Shown piece after piece: positions 11,510 through 24,507 of a stretch of DNA of 64,000 nucleotides (the first letter of the stretch is position 1; each line of letters opens with the position of its first letter). Origin of the DNA: Trifolium pratense. Its lineage: Eukaryota > Streptophyta > Magnoliopsida > Fabales > Fabaceae. Location: assembly GCF_020283565.1 (NCBI RefSeq), contig NC_060061.1, forward strand, positions 14,235,362-14,299,361, in the 5' to 3' direction. A program made the translations under genes and the position numbers. Below the pieces are notes generated by a model, which was given only the letters and a program-made list of their open reading frames with translations, ran no database searches and was not told the DNA's origin.

Positions 11510-12835
11510 TCGAAAAATCACATTTTTAAATAATATTATTAACTAAATAATTATAAATAAATAATCCAAACTTTTTAAAATTACATTTTTAAATAAATAA
11601 TTATATTTATGAAGAGGGATTTGTTGACTCCAGGAGTAAGTCTCCATTGACTTACTCCGCTTAATAACTCGATATCGGCATTATATTTTTTCAATCCAAC
11701 CGTTGAATTCAAAGATCTCATTGAGTAGATCAACTCCACAAATTTTTATAAAAATTCAAAAAATGTAGTTATGTATTCAGACTATTAATATTCAACGATT
11801 TTTTTAAAAATTTGTCATACGTTCGATTAAAATTGTCAGAAAAAAGTATCAAAAGGTTTTGAATTTTTATCATCCATTGGCTTTAATGTTCTAAACTTTA
11901 TTTACATGGGCAAAAATGTAATTTAAAGGGAAGAGAACGACACTGAAGAGAAACTTTCAATTCACCTTCCAAAAGTGCGTCGTCTTCTTCTAGCAGTGTC
12001 AAAACAGATTTCTGAACCGCGAAAAACAGGTACTACTACATCACTGCTGCAACTTTATTATTCCTCTTCTTATTTCTACTACACCTTTCATTTTCATCAT
12101 CGTTGTTTCTTCTATTCAATCAATATCTCGCCTCGCCGCCGTGCCTGACTCTCCGGCAGGGAAGAGTTCCGATCTCTGACTTCCGGCGGCAACAACTGGT
12201 GCGTGACCTAACTCTTCTATTTTCATCTACATTTCGTGCATGCATGAATAATTACCTCCGTATTAATTCTTTTTTGCTTAATCTAAATCTAATATTTTCT
12301 TTTACTTATTTACATGCATGATTCAAGATAAACAAAGTTAGTTATTATAATTGATTAATTCAATTCCCCTAAGATGCACTCATAATGTCTATACCGTTAT
12401 TATAATTGATTAAGTTAGTTATTATGGTTGGGAAAATTCAATTACTCTACTTCCAGGGTAGAGAAGCCTCATAATTAGGATCATAACATCCTCCTCTGCC
12501 ACGCCACCCACAATTTTTTTCTAGATCTAGGTGTTTGGATAGAGAACTTATTTACAGCTTATAGAACAATCACTTAACATGATAACGCTTGTGTATAAGC
12601 TCACATAATCTATTTTTTTGTATATGCTATAAGATGTTTTCATAAGATATCTTTGAGAACTTATAAAAATAAGCTGAAAAAAGCTTATGAAAAATGTCAT
12701 AAGCTGTTTTTATAAGTTTTGCCAAACAGTTTCAAAAAAATTATAAACTCAAATAAGTTATTCTAAATAGGCCCTCGGTCAATTTTCAGGATTTGAAACT
12801 ACACATTTCCTTTTAACAAATTGCTGGAAGAAGTG
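11510..12835. other. GPAT9 upstream region and 5' UTR, with a MITE
   Basis: A probable non-coding first exon lies around 11940-12030 (CT-rich, ending AAAACAG|GTACTACTAC). A probable last 5' UTR piece starts after the acceptor TTTTCAG at 12789 and runs to the ATG at 12836. A further CT- and CG-richer block at 12050-12200 may be leader or alternative leader. A MITE-like element occupies about 12524-12775. Confidence 0.5.
12524..12775. mobile_element. MITE-like element in the GPAT9 5' UTR intron
   Basis: The left end GTGTTTGGATAGAGAACTTA and the right end (reverse complement GGGCCTATTTAGAATAACTT) form an imperfect terminal inverted repeat. The interior is rich in AGCTTAT/ATAAGCT words, a pattern of hAT-like plant MITEs. 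The same word family occurs in the ARC5 first intron. Confidence 0.55.
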
Positions 12836-13933
12836 ATGAATAGCACTGGAACACTTAAGTCTTCAAGTTCTGAGTTGGATCTTGATCGACCCAACATTGA
12901 GGATTACCTCCCTTCAGGAGCCGCCATTCAACAAGAACCCTGTGGCAAGCTTCGCCTGTATGTCTTTTGTCTTCCATATTCTGTTTGTATTGCTATTTGG
13001 ATAAAGAACATAAGTGAGAAATTAAATGAAGAAGTAGTATTTTCCTCACTTTATCTTTTTGAAGTATGGAGTTTTAGTTGTGATTTTGGAGTAAACACGG
13101 AATCGGTCCCCAACTTTGTAAGACACTCCCGAATAGGTCCCTGACTTTCTGAATATTTCAAAACAGGTCTTTGACTCTGTTAAATTGAGAATAAGTTGAT
13201 AAACATATGAACCATATTGATAATAAGCTGTAAAATATAGGGACTTAATTGATAGTAAGTGGTTAAATATAAGGACCAACTTGACAATTTAATAGAGTCA
13301 GAGGCCTTTTTTAAATATTCATGAAGTTAAGGACCTATTTGAGAGTGTCCTACAGAGTCAGGGATTAATTTGATAATTTACTTTGTAATTTTGATATTAA
13401 TAGTTTTCTATTTTCTTCCGGATATTTCTTTCAGGCATGACTTGCTCGATATTTCTCCTACATTATCTGAGGCAGCCGGTGCTATTGTAGATGTAAGCTT
13501 TTTCCTTCATCTTTTATTCATTGTTCTACTGTTTTTATGTATCAGCAGTTATCTTTTAGAGAGCCAATTGTAATGACAGTATTGTAATGTAGAGAGAACT
13601 TTATGTCAAACATAATGAATTCTCCATCCTTTAAACTCTTAGACCTGTTTACTTTGTGAAAACATTTTCTACTTTTATTTCTTAAAGTTTGTGTTAATTT
13701 TACTTTTAACAAGGAGATACTAGATTATTGAAGTGAACAATTGTTTTTTGGCAACAATGAAAATGCCAAAAAATTGTTTTCATTATTTTCAAAATGCATA
13801 ATCTCTAAGTGGCATTTTATCTTCTCTCGATCACAATGGTTCATTTCAAGTCTCGCAACTTATTAACAAGTTAAATTGAACACATGTTTTTAGAAAATGA
13901 AAATAGAAAATGTTTTCTCAAAGTAAATGGGAC

Positions 13934-13968
<35 letters not shown>

Positions 13969-16900
13969 CTCTTTTTCTGTCTTGGCTACGCTTTGATGGT
14001 TACTCTTACTCACACATTCAGAACTTTTATGTTGGACCAGGACTCATTCACAAGATGTTTTAAGTCAAATCCTCCAGAACCATGGAATTGGAATATTTAT
14101 TTGTTTCCTTTGTGGTGTTTCGGAGTTTTTCTTCGATATTTGATAATATTCCCTACAAGGTTAGCTTATTCCTGATACTGTGCATCTTACTGCTACTATT
14201 AAGTTTGGCTATTATAGGGTCTGCTTAGCTGATTTCAGATTGTCTTAAGCATTAAGATTGACAATATATTAGGAAAATATTACTTTTAGGATGTAATTTG
14301 AACTTTCACTTTTCACTATCTAATTCACCTGTTGTATTTTGCCCTTTTTGTCTTATTTTGCTGCTTGTTAACGAGTTCCTTTATTGTCATCTGTTCTGGC
14401 AAACTGATGCTCTCCTAATTGATCCTGCAGGGCTCTTGTGTTAACAATAGGATGGATTATATTTCTTTCCTCCTTCATTCCAGTGCACCTCCTATTGAAA
14501 GGACATGACAAGCTGAGGAGGAATATTGAGGTGCATATTCAACTTATTCTTGATTCATTCCATTTTTTTTCCTCCCTATTTTATGTTTTTAATCAATATT
14601 TGTTTTGTTTTCTCTTTTCTTACACACTACTACTACTGAAACTACTGCTAATGATCGTTCTAACAGCATAAAATATAAATGACCTCGTAGAATTTAATTG
14701 TTTTTTTATTCAACTTATATCTATCAGCTGATTATCTATATTGATACACTAATATTGTTTCTTAAGAAAAAGGTGTATAACTTCAGGTTGATGTCCATAT
14801 TTTGGTATATCCTTGTGTACTTCTATTTGCCTACTGTCACGACTTTTAAGTTTTAGTTTCATTTGGTTTTAAGTATCTGTTATCTGGTTTCAATTCATTT
14901 TGCCTCACCTGGTGGGGAAAATATAGCATTCGCCATACATTTTGTTTTCATTTTACTGCAAAAAATGAAGTATTTTTTCTTGCAATAAGAATATCAATAT
15001 CCAATTAAAAGCCAGGTTAGTTGTGGAAAGAGAACATTGTTTAATGGCTGCATTTAAAAATCAAATGGTCAATTAGACTACAGAAGAGTTGGTAGAATCT
15101 TGAACAATGAAAACCACCTGTGGAGAAGGTGTCTTTTTATGGTGGGCACCATTTAAACTTGTCCACTATGTAATAATTTACTTGATTAATGGATGCTGTA
15201 TGGAGTGTAGTACAAAATACAAGTAATTTTCATATTTCTTGTTAGTCATGCAATGTATTGTGATCATGCTCTCGCTTTTTATCCCTTTGCTGGGTTTCAT
15301 CAAATTAAATGTATTTGAAAATTGTTAATTTCTTTCAGAGGTCTTTGGTAGAGATGATGTGCGGTTTCTTTGTTGCATCTTGGACTGGGGTTGTCAAGTA
15401 CCATGGGCCAAGGCCTAGCAGGAGACCAAAACAGGTTTGTCCAACATATATTAATGTTGTCATATTTTCCTTATTCAGCTAAGATAAATGTAATTATTCA
15501 CAAGTTAATGTTTCCCTTCATTTTCTTAACAGGTTTTTGTGGCCAACCACACTTCCATGATTGATTTCATTATCTTAGAACAGATGACCGCTTTTGCTGT
15601 TATTATGCAGAAGCATCCTGGATGGGTTGGTAAGCAAATAGAGAGTATATAGAGTACGATTTTAATACACAGATCATGTGTCTTCATCATGGATGAGAAG
15701 CTTTATGATCAAAGCATTTGTTGGTGTTATTGAAGTTAAAAGGTTTTAGATAAATATAGATAGGGATAAGTACTTCAATCATATGCTGTTAGGTGGTCTA
15801 AATAGATGATTTGAAAAATAGCTTCATGATGTTGGGTTGTTGTCATAATTTATCTTCACTAAACTAATTATGCATTTTATTTAAATTTAAATTATATGTA
15901 TTGTGCAGGATTGTTGCAAAGCACCATTCTGGAGAGTGTAGGATGTATCTGGTTCAATCGATCTGAGGCTAAGGATCGAGAGATTGTGGCAAGAAAGTTA
16001 GTATAAGTAAAGATACTAGAACATATATCTCTTTTCCAAAATTCCTCTTTACTTATATGATTCTGCATATTCTAGATTGAGGGACCATGTCCAGGGAACT
16101 GACAACAATCCTCTTCTCATATTTCCTGAGGGAACATGTGTAAATAATCACTATACAGTCATGTTCAAGAAGGTATGTGAATCATTTGCAATTGCAGTTG
16201 ATATAAAATGCAGCAGTTATGTTATCATGTTTATGGAATAGCTTTTTCTTTTTTGTTCTGTTATTTTGCACACATTGATTTCTCTTATATTCCTGTTCTT
16301 ATTCTCTTTGCTGAATCCTTCTTACTTTTAATGGTGTTTAGGGTGCATTTGAACTTGGTTGCACAGTATGCCCAATTGCAATCAAGTACAACAAAATTTT
16401 TGTCGATGCTTTTTGGAATAGTCGAAAGTAAGATGTTTCTCATGTTAATTACTATTTATTTCCAGTGTTTTCAAATATTGGCCATTACTATGGAGGGTTT
16501 TAGGCAGTGCTATGACACTCTATGGAGGGTTTTTGGCTTTCCGAATTGACAACTATGATTACTTATTCCACTACATTGTTTATTGATGTAATAGATATTC
16601 TGCATTTCATGCATTTGCAGGCAATCTTTCACTACACATTTGTTACAGCTAATGACATCTTGGGCTGTTGTTTGTGATGTTTGGTACTTGGAGCCACAAA
16701 ATCTGAAGCCAGGAGAGACACCCATCGAGTTTGCAGAAAGGTAAATAATCTTGATCCCCAACATATACAAAGGCTTATGTTTGCGTGTTGTCTAAGTGTG
16801 GAAATTGTGTCTATTTTATTTTAATTATGCAGGGTTAGAGACATAATCTCAACTCGTGCTGGCCTTAAGATGGTTCCTTGGGATGGATATCTGAAGTATT

Positions 16901-17975
16901 CTCGTCCTAGTCCAAAGCATAGAGAAAGAAAGTAAGTTCAAGTTCCTAATTTTTCTGAGTGTCCACTGTGCTGTCATATATTGCCTGCAATATAAATGTT
17001 ATTATTGAAATTATAATTTTTATGTTGTTTTGGTTTCCTAACATGTTATGGGCTCTACTCAGTAGTGTGGTCGCTTATATTATTTTCACTTGAGTATTGT
17101 TTGCTGATGATTGCAGTATTTGGTCACAGTTGTTTTGTTTGCATGAATAAGATTATTTGTTAGTTTTATGCAAAAAAAAAAAAAAAAAAAGATTATTTGT
17201 TTGTTGTATTAAATGTGTTACTTTAACTACGGGTGTTCATGATATGGGTCAACAACTCAACACAAATGTTTGGTTCTGTGTGTGTGTTTTTTTTTTTAAT
17301 TCGTGTCGAACTCTAATCTGACCCGTTGAAAATTAGATAATTTTGTTTATGTAATTTAAGACTTTTCTGTGTTGAATTTAGAAATGTTTCACTTTAATTC
17401 ATGTGCTTAATTTTAAAATTATGGAATCTCTAGTCTATTACTCGTAATAGAATTTGGGAAAAGTTAACATGTGCACTGTTTAACCCATTAGATTAATATT
17501 TTGGAATTTTCAAAATATTTATGTCTTATAACCCAAACCAACCCAACACATTCATCAATGGGTTGGGTTAATTCGAGTTTGACAGAAAACTGATTTTGAC
17601 TCGATCCAAACCGGTGAATTTTGATTGAATCGGATAATGAATTTGCCCTAAACCGACTCAACCCTACACGTGTACACCCTTAACTTGAACTTTTCTGTTT
17701 ATGTCAATGTCAAAATATAATGTTAGTGTTTAACCATATTCAATGTCCCTACATTACAAATTGGATTGATTAAGTACTATAGGAACATATTCAATAAATA
17801 AATGTTTATGCTGCAATATGCATCTAATGCTGTTTCTTAGAAATTTACATTCTACTGTCATGTGTTAGTTTCTTTAGTTAATTCTTATGTGTCATGTTGA
17901 ATATATTGGCTATAACTCATTTGTAGGCAACAGAACTTTGCCGAGTCGGTGCTGCGGCGCTTGGAAGAAAAATGA
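12836..17975 (+). CDS. GPAT9: Glycerol-3-phosphate acyltransferase 9
   Basis: Twelve coding exons: 12836-12957, 13435-13492, 14041-14159, 14431-14530, 15339-15434, 15533-15629, 15909-15996, 16076-16172, 16342-16427, 16621-16740, 16833-16931, 17927-17975. They join in frame to 376 residues, the length of Arabidopsis GPAT9, which it closely resembles (ELDLD.PNIEDYLPSG; NPPEPWNWNIYLFPL; PWDGYLKYSRPSPKH). Acyltransferase motifs are present: NHTSMID (170-176, the HX4D motif), FNRSEAKDRE and FPEGTC (243-248). Hydrophobic segments around 79-98 and 101-123 fit ER membrane anchoring. GPAT9 is the ER sn-1 acyltransferase starting membrane-lipid and triacylglycerol synthesis. The ATG beginning MNSTGTLKSSSSELDLD matches the family start. 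Two introns hold MITE-like insertions (13090-13370 and 17231-17680); coding sequence is intact. Confidence 0.97.
13090..13370. mobile_element. MITE with long inverted ends in GPAT9 coding intron 1
   Basis: The left about 90 bp (from GGAATCGGTCCCCAACTTTG) pairs with the right end read in reverse (AATTAATCCCTGACTCTG), including matching GACACTC..AATAGGTCC and GACTCT.TTAAATTG blocks. This is a foldback element about 280 bp long. It sits between the first two coding exons and does not touch splice sites. Confidence 0.65.
13938..13964. repeat. (AT)n microsatellite in GPAT9 intron
   Basis: A run of about 13 AT units lies about 80 bp upstream of the third coding exon. Confidence 0.85.
17231..17680. 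mobile_element. Inverted-end element in the last GPAT9 intron
   Basis: The left end GGGTGTTCATGATATGGGTC matches the reverse complement of the right end (AGGGTGTACACGTGTAGGG). The interior repeats AACCCAACCC/GGTTGGGTT words typical of a common dispersed plant element. It is about 450 bp long within a roughly 1-kb intron (16932-17926). Confidence 0.5.
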
Positions 17976-19891
17976 CTTACACCTTCTGTATATTATTCTT
18001 ATTTCTGCTATTCTCCAACCCTCTTTTTCTTTTAAATTGTATGCCACTATTTATATTTAGGTTCATTTTGCATACATCCAAAAAATGTTGGCCAATAAAA
18101 TTCTGCAAGGATGGTCATTTTCTTGTACAAATAAACGAATAGGAGTTATGTCAAAAAAAAAATAGGAGCTAGATTTTTCATGGATGATTAATTTTGATGG
18201 GGCTCTGGATCTGAACCTTCATTCAAACATATTGACAGGAATTTGTTTTTTTGGTACATAAGCTAAGGCAGGAAAAGAAAGTTGGCAGTAATTTGTTCCT
18301 TTTACATATCTTTTTCGTGAGTTATTTATTCCATTTTTATATAGCTTTTACTCTTTACCTATTATATAAAAGACACCAGTGGGAAGAAAAAAAAACTGAA
18401 AAATAAGGAAGATAATTTTCTTGAACTTTTCCTTGTGTTTCCTTGTATATTTTTGCCCAAGTTACAAACTTAATTTTGTGCATTTTCAGTGAAGTTTAGA
18501 GGGTATATTTTAAATATTTGCGAAGTGAAACGATAAGAATAGATTACTGCATTAACGCAATAATTGTTGTCGACTGTCCAATCAGAAACAAACAAACAAA
18601 CAGTTGAAATTTAAATTGTAAAATAGACCAAATAGAATTAGATGAATTAGTGCAACCAAAAAAAAAAAAGATGAATTAGATGAATTAGTGCTGTTAAATT
18701 ATTTTTCTATGGCCGAGATCGTCTAATGCATGAAACTCTGTAAAGTAGTTACAATAGGCGATTTAGGTCCGTGAAACACCTATCAACAATCGTAGTTTTA
18801 AAGGGCGTTTTTTTTTTTTTGAACGCAAGGACATTGTTTTTCTTTCCTCATTAACACTACTCCTATCTAATATTTGAGATCATACACGGTTTTAGGTGCA
18901 ATGTCTAGCTTCACATTTAAGAAAAAATCATGACGACCATCAATATCTGAAACAATGTAAATAACCTTAAAATTAAGATTTGTCTCGGTAGAAATAGTTT
19001 TCAAGTTCTAGAATTCAAAATAGACTGTTCAAGTTCTAGAATTTCAACCGGCTGCTCGAGTTTTAGAACTTGAATGTGTAAAATTCTAAAATTTTATATA
19101 TGTATTGGGGGTGCTCGATTCTAGAACTAGAACGTGTAAAATATATATAGTTCGAGTTCTAAAATTCAAGTAGAGTTTTTTTAATAAAAAAAAAAATTCA
19201 GGGAGCACGCAAGAAACGCAAGAAGTTAGGGATTGGGAAAAAAATTGTTTTGCGACATAGGTTAATTCAAGTCCAATTAGATATATTTTTGGCACGTGTT
19301 CAATGCATAATGCTCTATCAATGTACATGAAGAGGATTCTAGACCTTTCTAGAAGACATCCCTTTCATAGAAGTCTTTCAAGAACATGAAATAGGTTCAT
19401 GCATTTTTTATTTTTTATACAAAAAGGTTCATGCATCTTTCTCTTTAGTTATGTGATCTTTCATTAATGTATAATTATTTTGGATATATATATAATATTT
19501 AATAAAATATTATTATGGTTTAACTACTATATATGAAAATGAAAATTATAAATCCTGCAGTTAATTGTATTTTTGAAGTTTATTTTCTATGTGATGCTTA
19601 CATCCTTATTATCATTATCCCTCAATTTATTCGATGATAATAATAATAATAATAAAACAAAAATATGAAAAACTCCTAAAAGACCCAATGAGGGAATGTC
19701 GAACTAAGATTTTTTAGGAGATTAATCTAAAATTTGAAAACAATGTAAGACACGAGTTTACCTATTAAGAAAAAGTTTGAAGTATTGATAGTAAATTGTC
19801 GTGCAATATTGCACAAATGTTGAGGGTAAAATGGCATGAAACAAGTGTAAAATTTTGTTACATGTCATTAGGAGAAGTGTGTAGATTAATG
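17976..19891. other. Convergent intergenic region between GPAT9 and the ERF gene
   Basis: Both flanking genes end here. The first few hundred bases are probably GPAT9 3' UTR. A cluster of TTCTAGAA-type palindromes lies at about 18995-19350. Poly-T and poly-A runs are frequent. No gene was seen. Confidence 0.55.
18995..19350. repeat. Cluster of AAGTTCTAGAATT-type palindromic words
   Basis: TCAAGTTCTAGAATT or close variants recur at about 19001, 19030, 19055, 19115, 19150 and 19340, partly with a 30-35 bp spacing. Each holds the 8-bp palindrome TTCTAGAA or a one-base variant. This is a degenerate tandem repeat; similarity to heat-shock elements is noted but not claimed as function. Confidence 0.5.
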
Positions 19892-20284
19892 TTAATAATT
19901 CTTCTTTTCATTCTCTTCTTTCGATGACGCAAGAAGATCTTCCAACACCTTATTATCCAAATACTCAAACTCAATAACTTCCTTATGTTGTGTAGACGAA
20001 GTGCTTGCAATGGCACAAGTAGATGACGATGACGACGACAATAAAGAAGAAAGATGAAAATAATATTCATCAGGAAAATTAAGAATGGCAAGAGCACCCC
20101 GCAAACGAATGGCAGCACAATCATAAGCTCTCGCAGCTTCCTCAGCTGAGTCGAATGTTCCTAACCATTGTCTTCCAGTAGGTTTTGTTGGATCCCTAAT
20201 CTCAGCCCCAAATTTTCCCCATGGCCTTCTTCTAACACCACGGTACCTAACTTCTTCATCTCCCTTCTTATTTGCCTCTTCCAT
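19892..20284 (-). CDS. Small ERF transcription factor with EDLL motif (ERF group IX type)
   Basis: 130 residues from the ATG at 20284. The AP2/ERF domain spans about residues 13-70 ([49 protein letters not shown]), with the conserved [14 protein letters not shown] and WLGTF residues that bind GCC-box DNA. A Ser-rich linker follows, then [13 protein letters not shown], the EDLL acidic activation motif known from Arabidopsis ERF98-type proteins. Size and layout match small group IX ERFs, which act in ethylene/jasmonate and pathogen responses. An upstream in-frame ATG at 20341 would add [19 protein letters not shown], but a TATA box at 20371-20380 puts the transcript start near 20341-20346, so 20284 is preferred. 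No intron. Confidence 0.93.
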   Translation of the reverse strand: MEEANKKGDEEVRYRGVRRRPWGKFGAEIRDPTKPTGRQWLGTFDSAEEAARAYDCAAIRLRGALAILNFPDEYYFHLSSLLSSSSSSTCAIASTSSTQHKEVIEFEYLDNKVLEDLLASSKEENEKKNY

Positions 20285-20370
20285 TTCCCTTAATGACAAA
20301 ATTTTGGTTAGTTTCTTAAGTTGCACTTTTTTTAGTAACATTTGAAATGATTATGAATGACATGTATTAT

Positions 20371-20380
20371 TTATATATAG
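20371..20380 (-). promoter_or_regulatory. TATA box of the ERF gene
   Basis: CTATATATAA on the minus strand lies about 90 bp before the chosen ATG at 20284. It predicts a start of transcription around 20341-20346, which argues against using the ATG at 20341. Confidence 0.6.
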
Positions 20381-20986
20381 GTAGCTCATGTCTTGAAATT
20401 ATGTGTCATGTCTTTTTGTATTCAATAGATGGATGCATATATTGACTTGATTCATTGATGTGTATAAATTTGATTCTTCTATTTGTGTTTAGGCTTATAT
20501 GTTTTTGAATGAACTAGAATGAAATATGTGGACAGGAAAAATGCACTAGTTTTGTGGTATGGAAATATTGATTTTTGGAACTAATTCAACATTTAGTGCT
20601 TTTCTAGTCTTTCTCCGCTTAGGTGCATATGAGGTGATCAAACTTTAATGCGCGTATCAATGATCAGATTAATAATTTTATTATTATTTTTGTTAAAGTT
20701 GGACCAATTCGAATTTGCTGCAGATTATTGGTAGGTTTTAATTAAGATATTGATTCAAATATCAGCAATAGAATTAGTTTATGCATATGCTAAAAATTCG
20801 GTTCGAAGATTAGTTATCGTTAACGGTAGTAAAAATTTTGTACCAATATTATAAGGATACATGTTAAGAAGATAAACGTGGAAAACATTTATTGAACTTG
20901 TGGTGTATTCAATTATCTAAACATTAAATTTTTTGTATCATTAAATGCTATATTTCTATTTTTAGGTAGCTTAACATGTGTCATTT

Positions 20987-21262
20987 GACTATGTTTGGAT
21001 TGATGGAATGAGATGGAATGTAATGGAACGGGATGGAGTAGAATAATGTTTCATTGTTTGGATTTGTAAAATAATAATGAAATGAAATGGAATACGATGG
21101 AATAGATTTCATCCAATACCACCACTTACCTTCAATTTTGTTTATTTCCTTTTTAAAATATCCAAATAATGGAATGAAAAATTTATTTCATTTCGTTCCA
21201 ATCCACTCCACTTTATACCGCTCCGCTCCATTCCATTATATTTCATCAATCCAAACAAAGTC
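20987..21262. mobile_element. MITE with GACT(A/T)TGTTTGGATTGATG inverted ends
   Basis: The left end GACTATGTTTGGATTGATGG matches the reverse complement of the right end, GACTTTGTTTGGATTGATGA. The 276-bp interior is made of GGAATG / CATTCC words on the two sides, so it folds back along much of its length. It does not overlap a gene. Confidence 0.75.
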
Positions 21263-22930
21263 CCGGCACAAGTTAACATGACAAAAAAAAAAAATTCTTA
21301 TAAACTACTTCTTAGGTATTCTCTCAATCTCATTCACTATGGAACTTTGAACACACCCCACATATCCAAAATTGAACATTGATTTGAATGGCTTGATAGA
21401 GCGGGGTGATATTTCACACTTATAAACTCATTTTCATACTTTATTACATCAAATTAGGATCTTAACAACTAATACTAGTGATTAGGTAATTTCAATTATA
21501 GTTTTTTTTTTCTCTCTTAACCTTTTTGATCTCTATGAAAAAGGGTGGTAATCTAAAATTTGACTGCAAGATAAATAAAATTTAGTTAAGAATTGTCCGA
21601 ACTTACCTATTTTAAAATTTCTTATTAAAATAATCAATAAAGTAACATGAAAGTGACAAAATATTGTGGAGTAACAAAAATTAAATTTACGTTAATTGAG
21701 TTTTAAGACCAACTTTAATTTTTGTTTTAAAAAAAAAAGACCAACTTTAATTTTAGTGAATTCCTTGATACAACTATGCACTTTTCTTTATAAATGAAAA
21801 ATAAAAACAAAATTAAATGAACCCAAATAAAATTCAATAGTCATTCTAGTCGAACTAATAACAAGACTAAATTTAATAACACTGACCCAAGTCCTTTCAA
21901 TAGATAGAAAATAGCAATAATGTAACTTATTTCTAGAATTTTCAATTGCGGCGTCTGTTAAGTACAATACAAAAGGGATAAAGATTAAAACATTTTCTTT
22001 GTATTTATTTATTAATTAATACACATGCATACAATGTACATCATTATATTATCACCTTGTTGTTGAATTGTCGCCATCTCACTAGGGTTTTCATGTATTT
22101 GGTTGAATCAATCTTAATCAAAAAAATCAAAATATGTTATATGATGAAATAAAATTTAATTGAAATGTGTTCAGAAAAAAAATTATATTTTTGATGTACT
22201 CCAAATTTAAATCAACTCTACTTAAAAATAAGCGGGTTAGTTTGAATTCGGCCAACAAGATATTGAACCCGAAATTGAACACACATGCCAAATACAACAC
22301 TACATCATTATATTGTCATCTTGCCTTAGCCATCTTACTAAAAGTTTTTATGGATTAAGGTCACAACAATATTTAAAATTTTATTTTTGAGTTCAGAACT
22401 CACACACTGTAAGGTCTCGGGTTCCGGTTCAAAACCCGGGCAAAGAGTTCAACATAACAATGTCGATAAATTAGAAAGAAAAAAAATAAAAAATTCAAAT
22501 GTTATAGTATGTTGTTTGTATAACAATATCAATAAACTTGTTTGAATTTTAACCGAAAGAGATACTATCTTATATTTAGTTTCTAACACGTTTTAAATAT
22601 AATTAATTTTAATGAAGAGAACCTAGGAAGAAAAAATTGTAGAAATTACAACCTTTTTATCATTTCGCACTTTAATTTCTTCACTCTATCTATATTTATT
22701 TTTTATTATTGTTATTTCACCTTAACCACAACTACCACAATCCAAATCAAAACAAGCCGTTTGATCCCCCCCATGACATCAATCACATAACATAGACAAA
22801 AGATAAGAGAGACAAGAAGGAATAACTAATTTGTTTGGTGTTGATTGTGAGTTTAAGGCACAAGCGTAGCTTTGATTAGTAGAGAATTATTCATGATGTT
22901 TTGCATATAAGCCATAACGTCAATGCATGA

Positions 22931-23010
22931 CACTACTAGAAAAATCAAATTTAGAGAGGGAAGGAATCCATCGCTAATGTGTTAAATATCCGTCACAAAC
23001 ACATTTAGCG
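22931..23010 (+). mobile_element. CACTA-type transposon terminus
   Basis: The sequence CACTACTAGAAAAATC followed by sub-terminal CGTCGCTAAT / TTAGCGACGG-like words is the usual end of plant En/Spm (CACTA) elements. No opposite terminus or transposase was found in the window, so this is a fragment or the start of a heavily decayed element. The right limit is approximate. Confidence 0.5.
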
Positions 23011-24435
23011 ACGGCAGAAAATTCATAAACAATTTCAACGTCACAAGAGTGTTTTAAGATTACCACTCGATGCAATTCTTAGTTGTTTTATTTCTGGGTT
23101 GTCACCAAAGATTAGAAATGAAAATTCCTATTATTGTTGATTGAAGATGACTCCAATGTTTTAGAACTAGAATCTGAACCAAAGGTGGAAGATGATGCCG
23201 CCATAAAAACCCTGATGAAACCTACTTCCAACTATCCCCTAAACTTGGACAGGCCAATGCTCACCTCAAACTCTAAAATTCAAAGGTTTGATTGAATCTT
23301 AATTTTAACAAGCAATTGATCAATTGACACCACCTTGTTAATTACCAAACAACCTATTATCCATTTCTTTCTTTCCGTATGAACCACTTATAAAAGTCAC
23401 CTAAATCATATGAAATTATTGATGAAATTCCTTACAAAACAAATGATTACCACAAAATTGAAGAGCATGAATATATTGTTGATTAAATGACACAAAAACA
23501 GAGACGTTCAAAGAAACTGATTTATATATTTTTTCTTTTCCATTAATTTGATGATTTTAATTTTAATTTTATTCCATATATAATCAACAACTATACATGT
23601 ACAGCCCCGACCCGAGTCCAACAACTCATTTATTTGAACAATTATGTTGATAAGGTGTCTCGTTCTTATGACTAAACATGATAATTTTCTTTGATTGTTG
23701 TTGCCTACAATGTGTTTGTTGAATTGTCTGACCCAAAACTACTCAACAAATAATGTGAGCAGCATATCATAAAAAAAAAAAAAACGGAAATTGTGAGCAG
23801 CAAATCGAAGCATTAGAAGCCATGAATGATGGTTGTGCACTGTTAATAGTAATAATGAATGAGATACTCATGAAACTCTTATCACATGTTTAAGTTGTGA
23901 TGCTTCAATTATTTCCTTAGAGAGAACTGGAAATGCAAGTGTGAATTGGTGTTAAAAAATGAAAAAAATGTTTAGATCCAAGTAACAGTTGAAATCTATA
24001 GTCCATCAAAATAACATCATATTTAACATGAAATTCTTCATTTTTTTTATCTAATATTATAACAACCTTTATTATCTAATTGGCTCCAACAGTTTTGACA
24101 TATTCCTAATTTCTTTTTGTTTCCCACAAATCCACTTTACCATACCAAAATTTGAACCTTAGTTCACAATGTTGTGAGATACTAACATCTTCCACCAAAT
24201 CCAACCGTAGTCGGTGAAATATTTCAATTTCTAGTACACCTTTAATGGTCATGCATTCATGTATATCTCATTGATCTCATCCAATAAAAGTGGATGATGA
24301 ATGAAGATGAGTCCAACATTATACACACTTTTAAGTATAAAGGGCCAACTTCACACAACAAAAAATTACACTGGCCAACTGTAATTTTCACTAAAACACT
24401 ACTAACTTCACTACATATAATTTAGCCATCAATGC

Positions 24436-24507
24436 AACATTACAATCAACATATCCTATACTTTCATGCATAACATTACAATCGACATATCCTATACTTT
24501 CATGTAT
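24436..24507. repeat. 36-bp tandem duplication
   Basis: Two adjacent copies of a 36-bp unit beginning AACATTACAATC(A/G)ACATAT differ at only a few bases. Confidence 0.8.

Noticed and set aside
20285..20341. Upstream in-frame ATG of the ERF gene
   Set aside because: It would fall at or within a few bases of the transcription start predicted from the TATA box, and the added residues are not typical of the family.
22375..22445. tRNA-like GGTTCCGGTTCAAAACCCGG
   Set aside because: A short hairpin, with no A-box at the right distance and no acceptor stem.
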